A stretch of 64,000 nucleotides of DNA from Chryseobacterium flavum (GCF_003385595.1 NZ_QNUE01000015.1:1-64000), one strand, 5' to 3'. Positions 27,506 through 36,990 are shown, numbered from the stretch's first letter. Translations and numbers: made by a program. Notes: generated by a model from the letters alone, not told the origin.

Positions 27506-27659
27506 TAATATCCGGCTGAAAATCTTCTGATTATGGTAAAGCCCGGTGTGTAAGCCACTCTCTTACTTTGTAAAAGCGGATTTAACGAAATTTATTATCT
27601 TAAAATTGATTCTAAATTTCTGTATTTCTCAAAAAAACACGACATTTGTACGCTTAAAA

Positions 27660-27680
27660 CTGTACACACAAATAGTACAG
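27660..27680. promoter_or_regulatory. Inverted repeat in the gap before pheT
   Basis: CTGTAC and GTACAG are separated by 9 nt in the 250-nt gap between the DUF417 gene and pheT. No matching -7 element was found nearby (closest is GACATTTG at 27651-27658). Confidence 0.3.
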
Positions 27681-27757
27681 TAATCAAATAAATTTTCAAA
27701 ATATATCAGATGAAACCCCATGGTGAAGTCTGGCTTTAGAAAAAATAAAATTATCAG

Positions 27758-30160
27758 ATGAAAATATCAAACAATTGGCTGAGAGACTTTGTAAAGACTG
27801 AATTGAAAACTGAAAGAATCGGTGAGTTTCTTACAGATATAGGTCTTGAAGTTGAAGGGATAGATAAGTTTGAAAGTGTAAAAGGCAGTCTGGAAGGAAT
27901 TGTGGTAGGTAAAGTTTTAACCTGCGAAAAACACCCGAATGCTGATAAGCTAAAAAAGACTACAGTAGATGTAGGAAACGGAAAAATATTGAATATCGTT
28001 TGCGGGGCTCCGAATGTAGAAGCAGGACAAACGGTTCCGGTAGCTGTTGTAGGAACTAAAATCTACGACAAAACCGGAAACTTTTTTGAGATCAGGGAAG
28101 CGAAGATCAGAGGAGAGGTATCCCAGGGAATGATCTGTGCAGAAGATGAACTGGGGCTTAGTGAAGATCACGGTGGGATTATGGTGCTGGATGAAACGAA
28201 ATATGAAGTCGGGAAAAACTTTGCAGACTATTTTGAACTGACTAATGATGAAGTTTTTGAAATTGGTTTAACTCCAAACAGAACAGATGCAATGTCTCAC
28301 TATGGTGTTGCAAGGGACCTTCACGCTTACCTTTCAACCAACCAATTGAAATCTCAGTTTAATAAAGTGGCTTCTGAAGCCTTAAATAATGAAGGCTCAC
28401 ATGATTTCACACTGGTAATTGAAGATGCTGAATTATGCCCGAGATATATCGGAGCTGTAATTGAAGAGGTAAAAGTAGAAGAGTCTCCGGCATGGTTAAA
28501 AGACAGGCTGAAGGCAATCGGATTAAGCCCGATCAATAATGTTGTGGATATTACAAACTATATCCTTCACGGGTATGGCCAGCCGCTTCATGCTTTTGAT
28601 GCAGATAAAATTGCAGATAAAAAAGTGAAAGTAGGGGTGGTAAAACCGGGAACTAAATTTACTACACTGGATGGTGTGGAAAGAACACTGAATGGCACAG
28701 AGATTATGATCAAAGACGGTAAAGATACACCAATGTGTATTGCAGGTGTCTTTGGAGGGGCTACATCAGGAGTATCTGATGCTACCCAGACAATATTCCT
28801 GGAAAGTGCTTATTTCAACCCGGTAGCAGTGAGAAAAGGAGCAAAGCTGCATAGTTTGAATACAGATGCTTCTTTCAGATTTGAAAGAGGAGTAGATCCG
28901 AATATTACCAGAACGGCTATTACCCATGCCATTAAACTGATTCAGGAACTGGCAGGAGGAAAATTGGCAGGAGATCTGCTGGAAGAATATCCAAAGAAAA
29001 TTGAAGACAGTTATGTCATTCTGAGATTCTCTAAAATTGAGCAGATACTGGGTACAAAAATTCATAGGGAAAAAGTAAAAGAAATTTTAAAAGCATTGGA
29101 AATCCAGGTACTGAATGAAATTCCGAATGGTTTTGAAATCTCAGTTCCTGCTTACAGGGCAGACGTAACAAGAGAAATTGATGTTATTGAAGAGATACTG
29201 AGAATTTACGGATATAATAAAATAGATGCCCCTCAGAAGATTTCATTTACTCCGGTTAAATTAAGTGCAAATGATCAGGATGAGTTGGAAAACAGCTGGG
29301 CAAGAGCTCTGCAAAGTCTGGGCTTCAACGAAGTAATGAATAATTCCCTGACTTCTGTAAAAGATGAAACAGATGCCGTGAAATTATTAAACCCTTTAAG
29401 CGGGGATCTGGCATTTATGAGAAAATCTTTACTGGAAGGGCTTCTTCAGAATGCAGTATATAATATTAACAGAAAGAACCAGGATATCAAATTCTTTGAA
29501 TTCGGAAAAATCTACCATAAAAAAGATAAGTACGAAGAAAGAAAGCAGCTTGCTGTTTTGGTTTCAGGAAGAGAAGTGGCAGAGAACTGGCTTCAGCCTA
29601 AATCCGCAGTAAGCTTCTATAACCTGAAAGCATATGTGAAGGTTTTACTGGAAAGACTTGCCCTAGATTACAAAGAAGTAGCATTATCGGATGATAGATT
29701 TTCTGATGCCTTAGCTTATGAAGCCGGTGGGAAAACAATAGTAAGAATCGGAAAAGTGGCTCCGGCATTGTTAAAAGAATTTGATATTGATCAGGAGTGT
29801 TTCTATGCTGAAGTTGAATTGGAGCTGGCTCAGGAATTGCGCTCTAAGAATGAACTGAAATTTAAGGATATCCCAAAATTCAACAAGATCAGAAGAGACC
29901 TTGCTTTACTGATTGATAAAAACGTAAGTTATCAGGAATTATATCAGACAGCCAAAAAGAATAAATCACCTTTTATTAAAGGAGTTAACCTGTTTGATGT
30001 ATATGAAGGGAAAAACCTTCCGGAAGGAAAGAAATCATATGCTATGAGCTTTGAGCTTTTAAATGAAGAGAAGACCCTGGAAGAAAAAGAGATTACAGAA
30101 GTAATGGATTCTTTGATTAAATCTTTCCAGAAAGAATTTAATGCTGAATTGAGATCCTAA
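27758..30160 (+). CDS. pheT: Phenylalanine--tRNA ligase beta subunit
   Basis: This 800-aa subunit of the heterotetrameric synthetase charges tRNA-Phe. Domains in order: core start MKISNNWLRDFVKTEL, the EMAP-type tRNA-binding domain near residues 40-150 (VLTCEKHPNADKLKKTTVDV), the B3/4 editing domain with LTPNRTDAMSHYGVARDL, the B5 domain near 400-470 and a C-terminal ferredoxin-fold anticodon-binding domain from about 708 (FKDIPKFNKIRRDLALLIDK). pheS is not adjacent. A terminator follows. Confidence 0.97.
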   Translation: MKISNNWLRDFVKTELKTERIGEFLTDIGLEVEGIDKFESVKGSLEGIVVGKVLTCEKHPNADKLKKTTVDVGNGKILNIVCGAPNVEAGQTVPVAVVGTKIYDKTGNFFEIREAKIRGEVSQGMICAEDELGLSEDHGGIMVLDETKYEVGKNFADYFELTNDEVFEIGLTPNRTDAMSHYGVARDLHAYLSTNQLKSQFNKVASEALNNEGSHDFTLVIEDAELCPRYIGAVIEEVKVEESPAWLKDRLKAIGLSPINNVVDITNYILHGYGQPLHAFDADKIADKKVKVGVVKPGTKFTTLDGVERTLNGTEIMIKDGKDTPMCIAGVFGGATSGVSDATQTIFLESAYFNPVAVRKGAKLHSLNTDASFRFERGVDPNITRTAITHAIKLIQELAGGKLAGDLLEEYPKKIEDSYVILRFSKIEQILGTKIHREKVKEILKALEIQVLNEIPNGFEISVPAYRADVTREIDVIEEILRIYGYNKIDAPQKISFTPVKLSANDQDELENSWARALQSLGFNEVMNNSLTSVKDETDAVKLLNPLSGDLAFMRKSLLEGLLQNAVYNINRKNQDIKFFEFGKIYHKKDKYEERKQLAVLVSGREVAENWLQPKSAVSFYNLKAYVKVLLERLALDYKEVALSDDRFSDALAYEAGGKTIVRIGKVAPALLKEFDIDQECFYAEVELELAQELRSKNELKFKDIPKFNKIRRDLALLIDKNVSYQELYQTAKKNKSPFIKGVNLFDVYEGKNLPEGKKSYAMSFELLNEEKTLEEKEITEVMDSLIKSFQKEFNAELRS

Positions 30161-30183
30161 ATGTAAAATAATATATTTACTAT

Positions 30184-30212
30184 AAAAACGGGCTTTTTAA
30201 GTCCGTTTTTTT
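30184..30212 (+). terminator. pheT terminator
   Basis: Stem AAAAACGGGCTT/AAGTCCGTTTTT with a short T loop and T tail. Confidence 0.8.
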
Positions 30213-30342
30213 ATTTTAAACCAAAATCTGTGCGTTTGTATTTTGATTCCGGAAACGTGCTGAAATCCCGGACGTTTCCCGATATCCGAATGTTAAATAA
30301 TAATAAAAATCCCCGCAGCCCGTTTAAATAATATAAAATCCG

Positions 30343-30350
30343 TAAATTTG
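30343..30350 (+). promoter_or_regulatory. Promoter -7 element of the META lipoprotein gene
   Basis: TAAATTTG fits TAnnTTTG, 20 nt before the ATG. Confidence 0.55.
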
Positions 30351-30370
30351 GTTAATTCAAAAAGAAAAAA

Positions 30371-30781
30371 ATGAAAAATCTTTTTTTAAGTATATGTACA
30401 GCAGCAGTATTGGCATCATGTGGAACAATGACCAGCCCGTCTGCCTCTAAAGTAGGAAAGGCCCAGCCTGCTCTTGCCAATACAAAATGGACTTTGGCTG
30501 AAAATGTAAAAGGTAAGATTCCTACACTGAATATTGAAGGAGAAAAGATCACTGGAAACGCCGGATGTAACAATTATTTTGGAACTGCTACCATAGATCC
30601 GTCTACCGGTGGATTTTCGGCAGGTCAGATGGGATCTACAAAGATGATGTGCAACAACATCGGTGTTGAACAGAATTTTATGGATATGATGGGAAAAGCA
30701 AATAAATATGTGATTTCCGGCAATACCCTGGAACTTTATAAAGACAATCTTTTATTATTGAAATTCAATAAAACTGAATAA
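30371..30781 (+). CDS. META (HslJ-like) domain lipoprotein
   Basis: This 136-aa protein has a lipobox VLASC (Cys17) and one META domain: ANTKWTLAENVKGK, then ITGNAGCNNYFGTATID, STKMMCNN and VEQNFMDMMGKANKYVIS, ending in a LLLLKF strand. META-domain proteins are envelope proteins of uncertain role; E. coli HslJ is heat-inducible. Length is normal for a single-domain form. It is monocistronic between a promoter and a terminator. Confidence 0.87.
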   Translation: MKNLFLSICTAAVLASCGTMTSPSASKVGKAQPALANTKWTLAENVKGKIPTLNIEGEKITGNAGCNNYFGTATIDPSTGGFSAGQMGSTKMMCNNIGVEQNFMDMMGKANKYVISGNTLELYKDNLLLLKFNKTE

Positions 30782-30791
30782 TACAAAAAAC

Positions 30792-30820
30792 AAAAGGAAC
30801 TCATTTGAGTTCCTTTTTTA
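30792..30820. terminator. Bidirectional terminator between convergent genes
   Basis: Perfect 11-bp stem AAAAGGAACTC/GAGTTCCTTTT with loop ATTT; A-run and T-run allow use in both directions. Confidence 0.8.
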
Positions 30821-30839
30821 TGTTTTAGATTGTTATTTA

Positions 30840-31079
30840 TTAATCTTCCTCTTCTTCGTCGTACTTAGCCAACTCTTCGTCGCACCATTTGAATGCTGCT
30901 TCTACCACTTTCGTAGCTTCGTCTGCCATAGTTTCTTCATCGTCTCCTTCAAGATCATCTAACCACTCAACTTCTTCTTCCTCAACATTTAAGATAAATC
31001 TTGGATATTCAGTATGAACTACGAATAAATCTTCTGGAAATTCCGAATTATCTGCTAATAAAAACTTTGGTAATTTCAT
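30840..31079 (-). CDS. Small acidic conserved-type protein of unknown function
   Basis: This 79-aa cytosolic protein starts MKLPKFLLADNSEFPEDLFV and becomes very acidic, ending KYDEEEED. No motif is recognised. A minus-strand TATCTTTG 24 nt upstream and the terminator downstream support a real, independently expressed gene. Its composition resembles charged accessory proteins, but no function can be assigned. Confidence 0.7.
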   Translation of the reverse strand: MKLPKFLLADNSEFPEDLFVVHTEYPRFILNVEEEEVEWLDDLEGDDEETMADEATKVVEAAFKWCDEELAKYDEEEED

Positions 31080-31103
31080 TTTTTTAATGTTTTAACTTGT
31101 TAT

Positions 31104-31111
31104 CAAAGATA
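31104..31111 (-). promoter_or_regulatory. Promoter -7 element of the small acidic protein gene
   Basis: Minus strand reads TATCTTTG. Confidence 0.5.
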
Positions 31112-31132
31112 AATAAAATTATTGACTTAAAA

Positions 31133-32026
31133 TTACTTCAAAAACATTTTTGAAACTTTTTCAGCTTTTTTGCTTTCTGAATAATCATAGAAGCCTTCAC
31201 CGGACTTTACACCCAGTTTTCCTGCTGTTACCATGTTTACCAGTAACGGATTTGGTGCGTATTTAGGATTCTTGAATCCGTCATACATAACATTCAGGAT
31301 TGCAAGACACACATCCAGACCAATAAAATCAGCCAGCTGAAGTGGTCCCATAGGATGAGCCATTCCTAATTTCATTACCGTATCAATTTCTTCTACACCC
31401 GCTACACCATTGTAAAGAGTTTCAATAGACTCATTGATCATCGGCATCAGAATCCTGTTAGCCACAAAACCCGGATAATCATTTACTTCCACAGGAACTT
31501 TACCTAATGTTTTGCTCATTTCATAGATGGCATCAAACGTCTCTTTGGAAGTAGAATATCCTTTGATGATTTCCACCAGTTTCATAATAGGAACCGGATT
31601 CATAAAGTGCATTCCGATCACTTTATCTGCTCTTTTTGTAGCGGCAGCAATTCTGGTGATGGAAATTGATGAAGTATTGGTTGCTAAAATACAGCCTGCG
31701 GGAGCCAGCTCATCCATCTGACCGAAGATCTTTAACTTCAGGTCAAGATTCTCAGTAGCGGCTTCTACAATAAGGTCAGCTGTTCCTACAGCATCATTAA
31801 GTGCCGTAAAAGTAGTGATATTTCCTAATGTTTCTGTCTTTTGCTCTTCAGTAAGGTTTCCCTTTGCAATTATTCTGTCAAGATTGGTTGTAATGGTCTT
31901 TAATCCTCTGTCTAAAGCCTCCTGTGATACATCCACAAGGTTTACTCTGAAACCGCTTTGTGCAAAAGTATGTGCAATACCATTCCCCATGGTTCCCGCT
32001 CCGATAACTACAATGTTTTTGATCAT
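31133..32026 (-). CDS. 3-hydroxybutyryl-CoA (3-hydroxyacyl-CoA) dehydrogenase
   Basis: This 297-aa cytosolic enzyme oxidises 3-hydroxyacyl-CoA with NAD. An N-terminal Rossmann fold carries VVIGAGTMGNGIAHTFAQSG; the catalytic His-Glu region is VIGMHFMNPVPIMKLVEII, followed by NDYPGFVANRILMPMINE and the C-terminal helical domain (MKLGMAHPMGPLQLADFIGL). The length matches the stand-alone Hbd/PaaH type rather than the fused FadB type. It starts 6 nt after the preceding secreted-protein gene. Confidence 0.93.
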   Translation of the reverse strand: MIKNIVVIGAGTMGNGIAHTFAQSGFRVNLVDVSQEALDRGLKTITTNLDRIIAKGNLTEEQKTETLGNITTFTALNDAVGTADLIVEAATENLDLKLKIFGQMDELAPAGCILATNTSSISITRIAAATKRADKVIGMHFMNPVPIMKLVEIIKGYSTSKETFDAIYEMSKTLGKVPVEVNDYPGFVANRILMPMINESIETLYNGVAGVEEIDTVMKLGMAHPMGPLQLADFIGLDVCLAILNVMYDGFKNPKYAPNPLLVNMVTAGKLGVKSGEGFYDYSESKKAEKVSKMFLK

Positions 32027-32032
32027 TTTCCT

Positions 32033-32440
32033 TTATTTTTTATAGATAGTTAAATTTTTAATATTAAGTTCTGACTGGTTTACCACAACGGCTGAATCAA
32101 AATTTACAATACCGCTGCTGTTTTGTTCCCTTTTGTTGTTTTGGTTGGAAACAGTGGCCATAAGTCCCCGTACAAGACGGCTTTTCTGATTTCTTGTAAG
32201 CTGGTCCGTTCCCACATACAGGTTAAATTCGCCTTCTCTTCCCATCCCGTTCTGGACCAGAATTTCCAGAGATTTTAGCTGGTTTTTTTTCTTAAACTGT
32301 TTCAGGTAGCTGATTACCGGCTTTTCAGATGGAGGCCCGCAACAGATACTTGCATAGCCAATCTGTAAATAGTTTTGGCTCTTTTGTGAATAAAAGAGTG
32401 CAAAGCAAAATAAAGCTGCTGTTAATGCTGTTTTTTTCAT
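32033..32440 (-). CDS. Secreted protein of unknown function
   Basis: This 135-aa protein has a signal peptide (ALFCFALFYS then Q). The mature part contains YASICCGPPSEKPVISYLKQ, with a CC pair, and no recognised domain. It lies 31 nt after the beta-lactamase and 6 nt before the dehydrogenase, so the three are probably one transcript. Confidence 0.65.
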   Translation of the reverse strand: MKKTALTAALFCFALFYSQKSQNYLQIGYASICCGPPSEKPVISYLKQFKKKNQLKSLEILVQNGMGREGEFNLYVGTDQLTRNQKSRLVRGLMATVSNQNNKREQNSSGIVNFDSAVVVNQSELNIKNLTIYKK

Positions 32441-32471
32441 AATAATTGGCTTTAAAAATAAGCTTAATATT

Positions 32472-33350
32472 TTATTTATTAAAATAATCCCATACCTCCT
32501 TTGAAATGTCTGAAATCATTTTACAGTTCACGGTATCGGTTTCCATTGAATTACTGACAAATACAGCTATTGCATAATGTTTTCCGTCCGGCAAAGTAAT
32601 AATTGCGATCTCATTTTCAGCACCTGTCAGCCCTTCTTTATTTTTTCCGGATGCTCCCGTTTTTCTTGCTACAGGCGTATTTTTGGGCAGCTGTTCAATG
32701 ATTTTGTTTAATCCTGTTGAGGTTGACAGCATTACCTTCATCAGGTAATCCGTAGATTTTTTTGATACTAATTTTCCGTCATAAAACTTTTTCAGGACGG
32801 TAACCGCCGAATTGGGAGTACTATAGTTCTCATACTGTACACTCCAGTCTTTATGCATATCCTCCTCATTATATCTGATCCGGAATCCTTTTACCCCTTT
32901 AGAATCCATAAAGTGCTGAACAGTTTTTGTCCCTCCAAGTAAGCGGAGCAGAATATCACAGCCGTTATTATCGCTTTTGGCAACCGTGTATTCAATAACT
33001 TCACTTAACGGGACTTCTATATTTCCGTCGGGATACTTATCACGAAGTGGCGACCAGGTATTTTTAAGTAAATTGGATGCATTCAGAGGAATTTTCTGAT
33101 CTAAAGACAGCTTTCCCTGATCAACAAAATCCAGAACAGCTGCTGCAATGTGGAATTTAAAAACACTCTGCATCGGAAATTTCTGATCCCCGGATTTGCT
33201 GTACTTGAATGGGTTCTCAAATCCCAGGACTGATACCCCGACAGTTGCATTTTTACCTTTGGTAATCATATTTATTTTTTGTTCCAGCGCAGATTTCTGT
33301 GCAGACAAAAAAGCCGAGGCAAAAAGAAAAAGGAATGCTATTTTTTTCAT
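32472..33350 (-). CDS. bla: Class A beta-lactamase, PER-like A2 subgroup
   Basis: This 292-aa exported serine beta-lactamase hydrolyses beta-lactams in the periplasm. A signal peptide (about residues 1-17) precedes the motifs: SVFK with nucleophile Ser62, SDN at 126-128, the omega-loop block NEEDMH (162 is the probable general base) and KTG at 230-232. The omega-loop differs from TEM-type ExxLN and matches the PER/CGA/CIA lineage of flavobacteria, many of which have extended-spectrum activity; the spectrum of this protein is not known. It is flanked by chromosomal genes without mobile-element marks, suggesting an intrinsic gene. It begins just after a terminator, and its promoter is not evident. 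Confidence 0.93.
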   Translation of the reverse strand: MKKIAFLFLFASAFLSAQKSALEQKINMITKGKNATVGVSVLGFENPFKYSKSGDQKFPMQSVFKFHIAAAVLDFVDQGKLSLDQKIPLNASNLLKNTWSPLRDKYPDGNIEVPLSEVIEYTVAKSDNNGCDILLRLLGGTKTVQHFMDSKGVKGFRIRYNEEDMHKDWSVQYENYSTPNSAVTVLKKFYDGKLVSKKSTDYLMKVMLSTSTGLNKIIEQLPKNTPVARKTGASGKNKEGLTGAENEIAIITLPDGKHYAIAVFVSNSMETDTVNCKMISDISKEVWDYFNK

Positions 33351-33366
33351 AATGATGGAATTAAAA

Positions 33367-33393
33367 GATCCCTTTTAGCATGTAAAAGGGATC
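33367..33393 (-). terminator. Terminator of the GH5 gene
   Basis: Perfect 11-bp stem GATCCCTTTTA/TAAAAGGGATC with a 5-nt loop; minus-strand transcript ends in TTTTAATT. It separates the GH5 gene from the beta-lactamase gene. Confidence 0.75.
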
Positions 33394-33415
33394 TGCAATT
33401 TAAGATAAAATATTG

Positions 33416-35146
33416 TTATTTTATTTCAAAATAATTCAGGTTGGCACCGCCTTCTTCAAAATAGATCCTGATCTTGTTTTCTCCTTTCTGAAGACGGATG
33501 TTTGGTATGGAAATGGTCTTCCAGTTCTCATTTCCGCCGGTAGAATTCAGGGATACGGAAGCCAGAACTTCTTTGGAAGCTGTTTCAATTCTTATTTTTC
33601 CCGTACTGGCAGATGAATATCTGATGTCAAAAGTATAATTTTTGTCTTCTTTTGCATGTACCGTATATTGAAGCCATTCACCGGTTTCTGTTTTTCCTAC
33701 GTAATATTGATTCGTTACTTTATCATTACACTTATAAATATCTACACCATCATTTCTCATCTGTTGGCCCGAATTCCATTCAGACCTTTTAGCCGGATCG
33801 CTTACCCAGAGATTAATAAAATCTTTATCCAGATAAGCAGAGCCCATTCTTCCTAAATCATAGTCGGAAGCAAATACTCTTCCGGGAACCTGATGATTTT
33901 TGAATGGCTTCGTTGAAGGATCGGTTACCTGCCTGAACATGGCATCAATAACATCTCTTTTAATTTCAGTATTGTTCAGTTTATAGTGGTCTGCAATCTG
34001 CATCAGTGCTTTTTCTGCATATTCTTTGGATGGCTTTTCACCTCCGTTTTTCCAGTAATCAAGTAATTTCTCGTATTCAGGGGTTGTTTTTACATTGGTA
34101 ATGCCTGCAATATTATCAATCTTTTTCATAGGCCAGAATGCATATCCGATATTATGCTTATTTAAAAGCTGGATCAGTTCTGTAAACCATACATTTGAAT
34201 TTTCACCTGTTTCTCCAAGCCAGACCGGCATATTGTGTTTTTCTCTCAGGTCTAAAGCATGCTGAATGGTTGGCTCATCATTATAATTCCAGTATTTATG
34301 GAAGCTGAAAACCATATTGTCATCCCAGATCGGGATCAGCCCGTTATAATTGTTTCCCCATCCGTTCCCTTCAATGAAAATAATGTGCTTTTTATCTGTC
34401 TCCCGGATAGCAGCAGTAATTTCTTTCTGAAGCTTCCAAAGCGGGGCATTAGACATCTCATCCGTTCCGTTCGGATTCTTACCTGTAAAATTGATATTGG
34501 GTTCATTGATCAGGTCATATCCGCCGATCCATGGGCTGTCTTTATATCTCTCAGCCAGTTTCTTCCAGAGGGCAACGGTTTTTTTCTGATTGTCTTCATT
34601 TTCCCAAAGGGAAGGCTTGGATTTATCATTATCAGAAATATTCACGTCATTTCCCTGGCCGCCTGGTGCCGCATGCAGGTCCAGGATCAGGTACATTTTA
34701 TTATCTGCACACCACTGAAGGAGATTATCCGTCATTTTAAAACCTTCTTCCAGCCAGGTGTTCTGACCTTTTACAGGCTCTTTTTCAATAGGAAGGGTAT
34801 ATAAATTATAATGCATGGGAAGTCTTATGGAATTAAACCCCGCCTTAGCCAGAAAATCAATATCCTGTTTTGTAACTCCGTTTTTCAAGTAAGCTTTATA
34901 AAATTTTTGCATTCCTTCTTCCCCGATCAGTTCAGCAATCTTTTCCCTGATCTTATATTGAGGGCCTGCAAAATCAGCGGTTTTCAGCATGTATCCTTCC
35001 TGAAGCATCCATCCGCCCAGACCAAGACCCCTGAGCTGGATGTTCTCACCTTTGTCATTAACAATTTTTTGCCCTGAAGTCTTTAATAATTGTGATGTCC
35101 CAAATTGAGACAATAATAAAGCAGATAATAGGATAGCTCTTTTCAT
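33416..35146 (-). CDS. Secreted glycoside hydrolase family 5-type enzyme with C-terminal carbohydrate-binding domain
   Basis: This 576-aa protein has a signal peptide (about residues 1-18). The TIM-barrel catalytic domain (about 20-370) shows the GH5/cellulase pattern: RGLGLGGWMLQEGY, NSIRLPMHYN, YLILDLHAAPGGQG, acid/base Glu215 in DLINEPN and nucleophile Glu312 in WLGETGENS. A C-terminal beta-sandwich (about 440-576) with EWLQYTVHAKEDKNYTFDIR and KGENKIRIYF resembles CBM6/CBM35-type modules. It probably cleaves a beta-glucan or related polysaccharide outside the cytoplasm; the exact substrate cannot be told. There is no T9SS tail. Confidence 0.85.
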   Translation of the reverse strand: MKRAILLSALLLSQFGTSQLLKTSGQKIVNDKGENIQLRGLGLGGWMLQEGYMLKTADFAGPQYKIREKIAELIGEEGMQKFYKAYLKNGVTKQDIDFLAKAGFNSIRLPMHYNLYTLPIEKEPVKGQNTWLEEGFKMTDNLLQWCADNKMYLILDLHAAPGGQGNDVNISDNDKSKPSLWENEDNQKKTVALWKKLAERYKDSPWIGGYDLINEPNINFTGKNPNGTDEMSNAPLWKLQKEITAAIRETDKKHIIFIEGNGWGNNYNGLIPIWDDNMVFSFHKYWNYNDEPTIQHALDLREKHNMPVWLGETGENSNVWFTELIQLLNKHNIGYAFWPMKKIDNIAGITNVKTTPEYEKLLDYWKNGGEKPSKEYAEKALMQIADHYKLNNTEIKRDVIDAMFRQVTDPSTKPFKNHQVPGRVFASDYDLGRMGSAYLDKDFINLWVSDPAKRSEWNSGQQMRNDGVDIYKCNDKVTNQYYVGKTETGEWLQYTVHAKEDKNYTFDIRYSSASTGKIRIETASKEVLASVSLNSTGGNENWKTISIPNIRLQKGENKIRIYFEEGGANLNYFEIK

Positions 35147-35187
35147 AATAGTTGTAAGGATTTAAATAGTAGGGATTATTTTAGAGG

Positions 35188-35915
35188 TTAATCATAATGA
35201 ATGGTAACCCCATAATATGAATGAACATTCATATTATTTATTTTGCCGGGAATCCATTGGGTATGTAAAACAAAATCTTTCAATTGTTTATTGAATTGTT
35301 TTTCAAATATATTGTTTTTTTTGTTTTGAAACCGACTTTCTATTGATAAATCTTTAATATTTCCGTCTTTTGTAATAATAAAGCTCGCAGAAGTATACGA
35401 ATAATATTCTTCGTTCCTTTTAATATATTGCCGGGGAATAGTGTATTGAGCAAAATAGTCAGCATGAATTTTCTCCTGCTGATCTGTTGTAGAATTGGGA
35501 TAGCGGGAAAACTGATCGCATTGTTCGAAAGGAAAAACTTCATTAGGATGCGTTCTCACAAAATCCTGTTTGGCTATATCGTAGGGAATCGATAAAGTCT
35601 TTTCCAAATTTTTTGGTTATGAGGCGGTTCATTTCAATTTCACCGCAGTTCTGATACTGATCATTGGGAAGAATAAGACAGGAAGTAAGCAATTCTCTGG
35701 TATTGATATTATTTTGCTTCAGAAGTTTTTTAAATTCTTCTTCCCCAGATAATCATGCCCTGATCCTGAAAAAATGTTCCAGGTATAATTTTATAGTTAA
35801 ACTGATTCTGTGCCTGCTTTTTTTCAAAATTACAATCTATCTCATAACCATTTTTCTTCTGGCTACAAGATAGTATTGCAATGACTGCTAAAGAAAAAGC
35901 AGACCTTATATTCAT
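35188..35915 (-). pseudogene. Lipoprotein gene interrupted by two homopolymer frameshifts (TonB-C-terminus-like end)
   Basis: The start at 35915 encodes a lipoprotein signal (IAILSC) and runs to IIPGTFFQDQGMIIWG, then stops. Removing one G from the minus-strand GGGG near 35742-35745 continues the frame as EEEFKKLLKQNNINTRELLT and on to LITK. Removing one A from the AAAAAA run near 35609-35614 continues it as NLEKTLSIPYDIAKQDFVRT to the end at 35188. The last part (ASFIITKDGNIKDLSIE, then TQWIPGKINNMNVHSYYGV) resembles TonB/energy-transducer C-termini. The three pieces form one ~240-residue lipoprotein. The lesions may be true decay or sequence error. It starts next to the Gfo/Idh/MocA gene stop codon. 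Confidence 0.65.
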
Positions 35916-36878
35916 TTAACTGATGAGTTTCATAATTTCAAGGGCTACTTTTAATGCTTCTGTTCCATCTTCCAGGGATACTTCCACATTTTTATTACCG
36001 GTAATGGCATCAGCAAAAGAATTGAGCTCATCCAAAATGGCATTGTTAGGCTCAATGTTCGGATACTCAAACAGGATCTGATTTTTCTCACCTTCAGCAT
36101 TTTCTATGATCATATCAAATGGAGTAGGGTTTTCAGGAGCATCCTTCATTCTGATCACTTCAGCTTTCTTTTCCAGGAAGTCTACAGAGATATACGCATC
36201 TTTTTGGAAAAACCTGCTTTTTCTCATGGCTTTCATGGAGATCCTTGAGGTGGTAAGGTTGGCGACACATCCATTTTCAAATTCTATTCTGGCATTGGCA
36301 ATATCCGGAGTCTTGCTTACTACGCAAACTCCGCTGGCATGTATGCTCTTTACTTTGGATCTGGCAATACTTAATAAAATATCAAGATCATGGATCATAA
36401 GGTCCAGCACTACAGAAACATCAGTTCCACGGGGATTAAACTCCGCCAGGCGGTGAATTTCAATGAACATTGGATTTTTGATATACTCTTTTGTAGCAAT
36501 AAAAGCAGGGTTATATCTTTCTACATGTCCTACCTGGGCTTTGATTCCCTTTTCCCGGCATAAACTCAAAATTTCCTCTGCCTGTTCCAAAGTTTGCGTT
36601 ACCGGTTTTTCAATGAAGAAATGAAGTTTTTTTTCAATTGCTTTTAAAGCATAATCATAATGATAAACCGTTGGCGTAACAATATCCAGCATATCGATCT
36701 GGTTAAGAAGTTCATCAAAGTTTTCAAAATATTTATATCCGAATTCGGCCTCTAGTCTTTTTCCGTTTTCAACATCTTTATCATGGAAACCTACAAGTTC
36801 ATATCTATCTGATTGATTAAGAAGTTTTAAATGTATTTTTCCCAAATGTCCGGCACCTACCAAACCTGCTTTTAACAT
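35916..36878 (-). CDS. Gfo/Idh/MocA-family oxidoreductase
   Basis: This 320-aa protein has the N-terminal Rossmann motif GLVGAGHLGKIHLKLL, the EKPVTQTLEQAEEIL segment with the conserved catalytic-region Lys, and the C-terminal domain with VLDLMIHDLDILLSI, holding the family His. These enzymes oxidise or reduce sugars and related alcohols with NAD(P). The substrate is unknown and no sugar cluster surrounds it. It is divergent from pcm. Confidence 0.9.
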   Translation of the reverse strand: MLKAGLVGAGHLGKIHLKLLNQSDRYELVGFHDKDVENGKRLEAEFGYKYFENFDELLNQIDMLDIVTPTVYHYDYALKAIEKKLHFFIEKPVTQTLEQAEEILSLCREKGIKAQVGHVERYNPAFIATKEYIKNPMFIEIHRLAEFNPRGTDVSVVLDLMIHDLDILLSIARSKVKSIHASGVCVVSKTPDIANARIEFENGCVANLTTSRISMKAMRKSRFFQKDAYISVDFLEKKAEVIRMKDAPENPTPFDMIIENAEGEKNQILFEYPNIEPNNAILDELNSFADAITGNKNVEVSLEDGTEALKVALEIMKLIS

Positions 36879-36990
36879 AGCTGTATTAAATTTTTGTAAA
36901 GATAAGAAAGAAGTTAGATTGTAGAAGTCAGAAAATGCTTTTTGTGGATAATTCTTTCCTTTAATTCCACCAATCTAAAATCTAATTTAT

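Noticed and set aside
34259..34804. A 181-codon open frame on the plus strand inside the GH5 gene
   Set aside because: Antisense shadow of the strongly supported GH5 catalytic domain, with no ribosome-binding site or family match.
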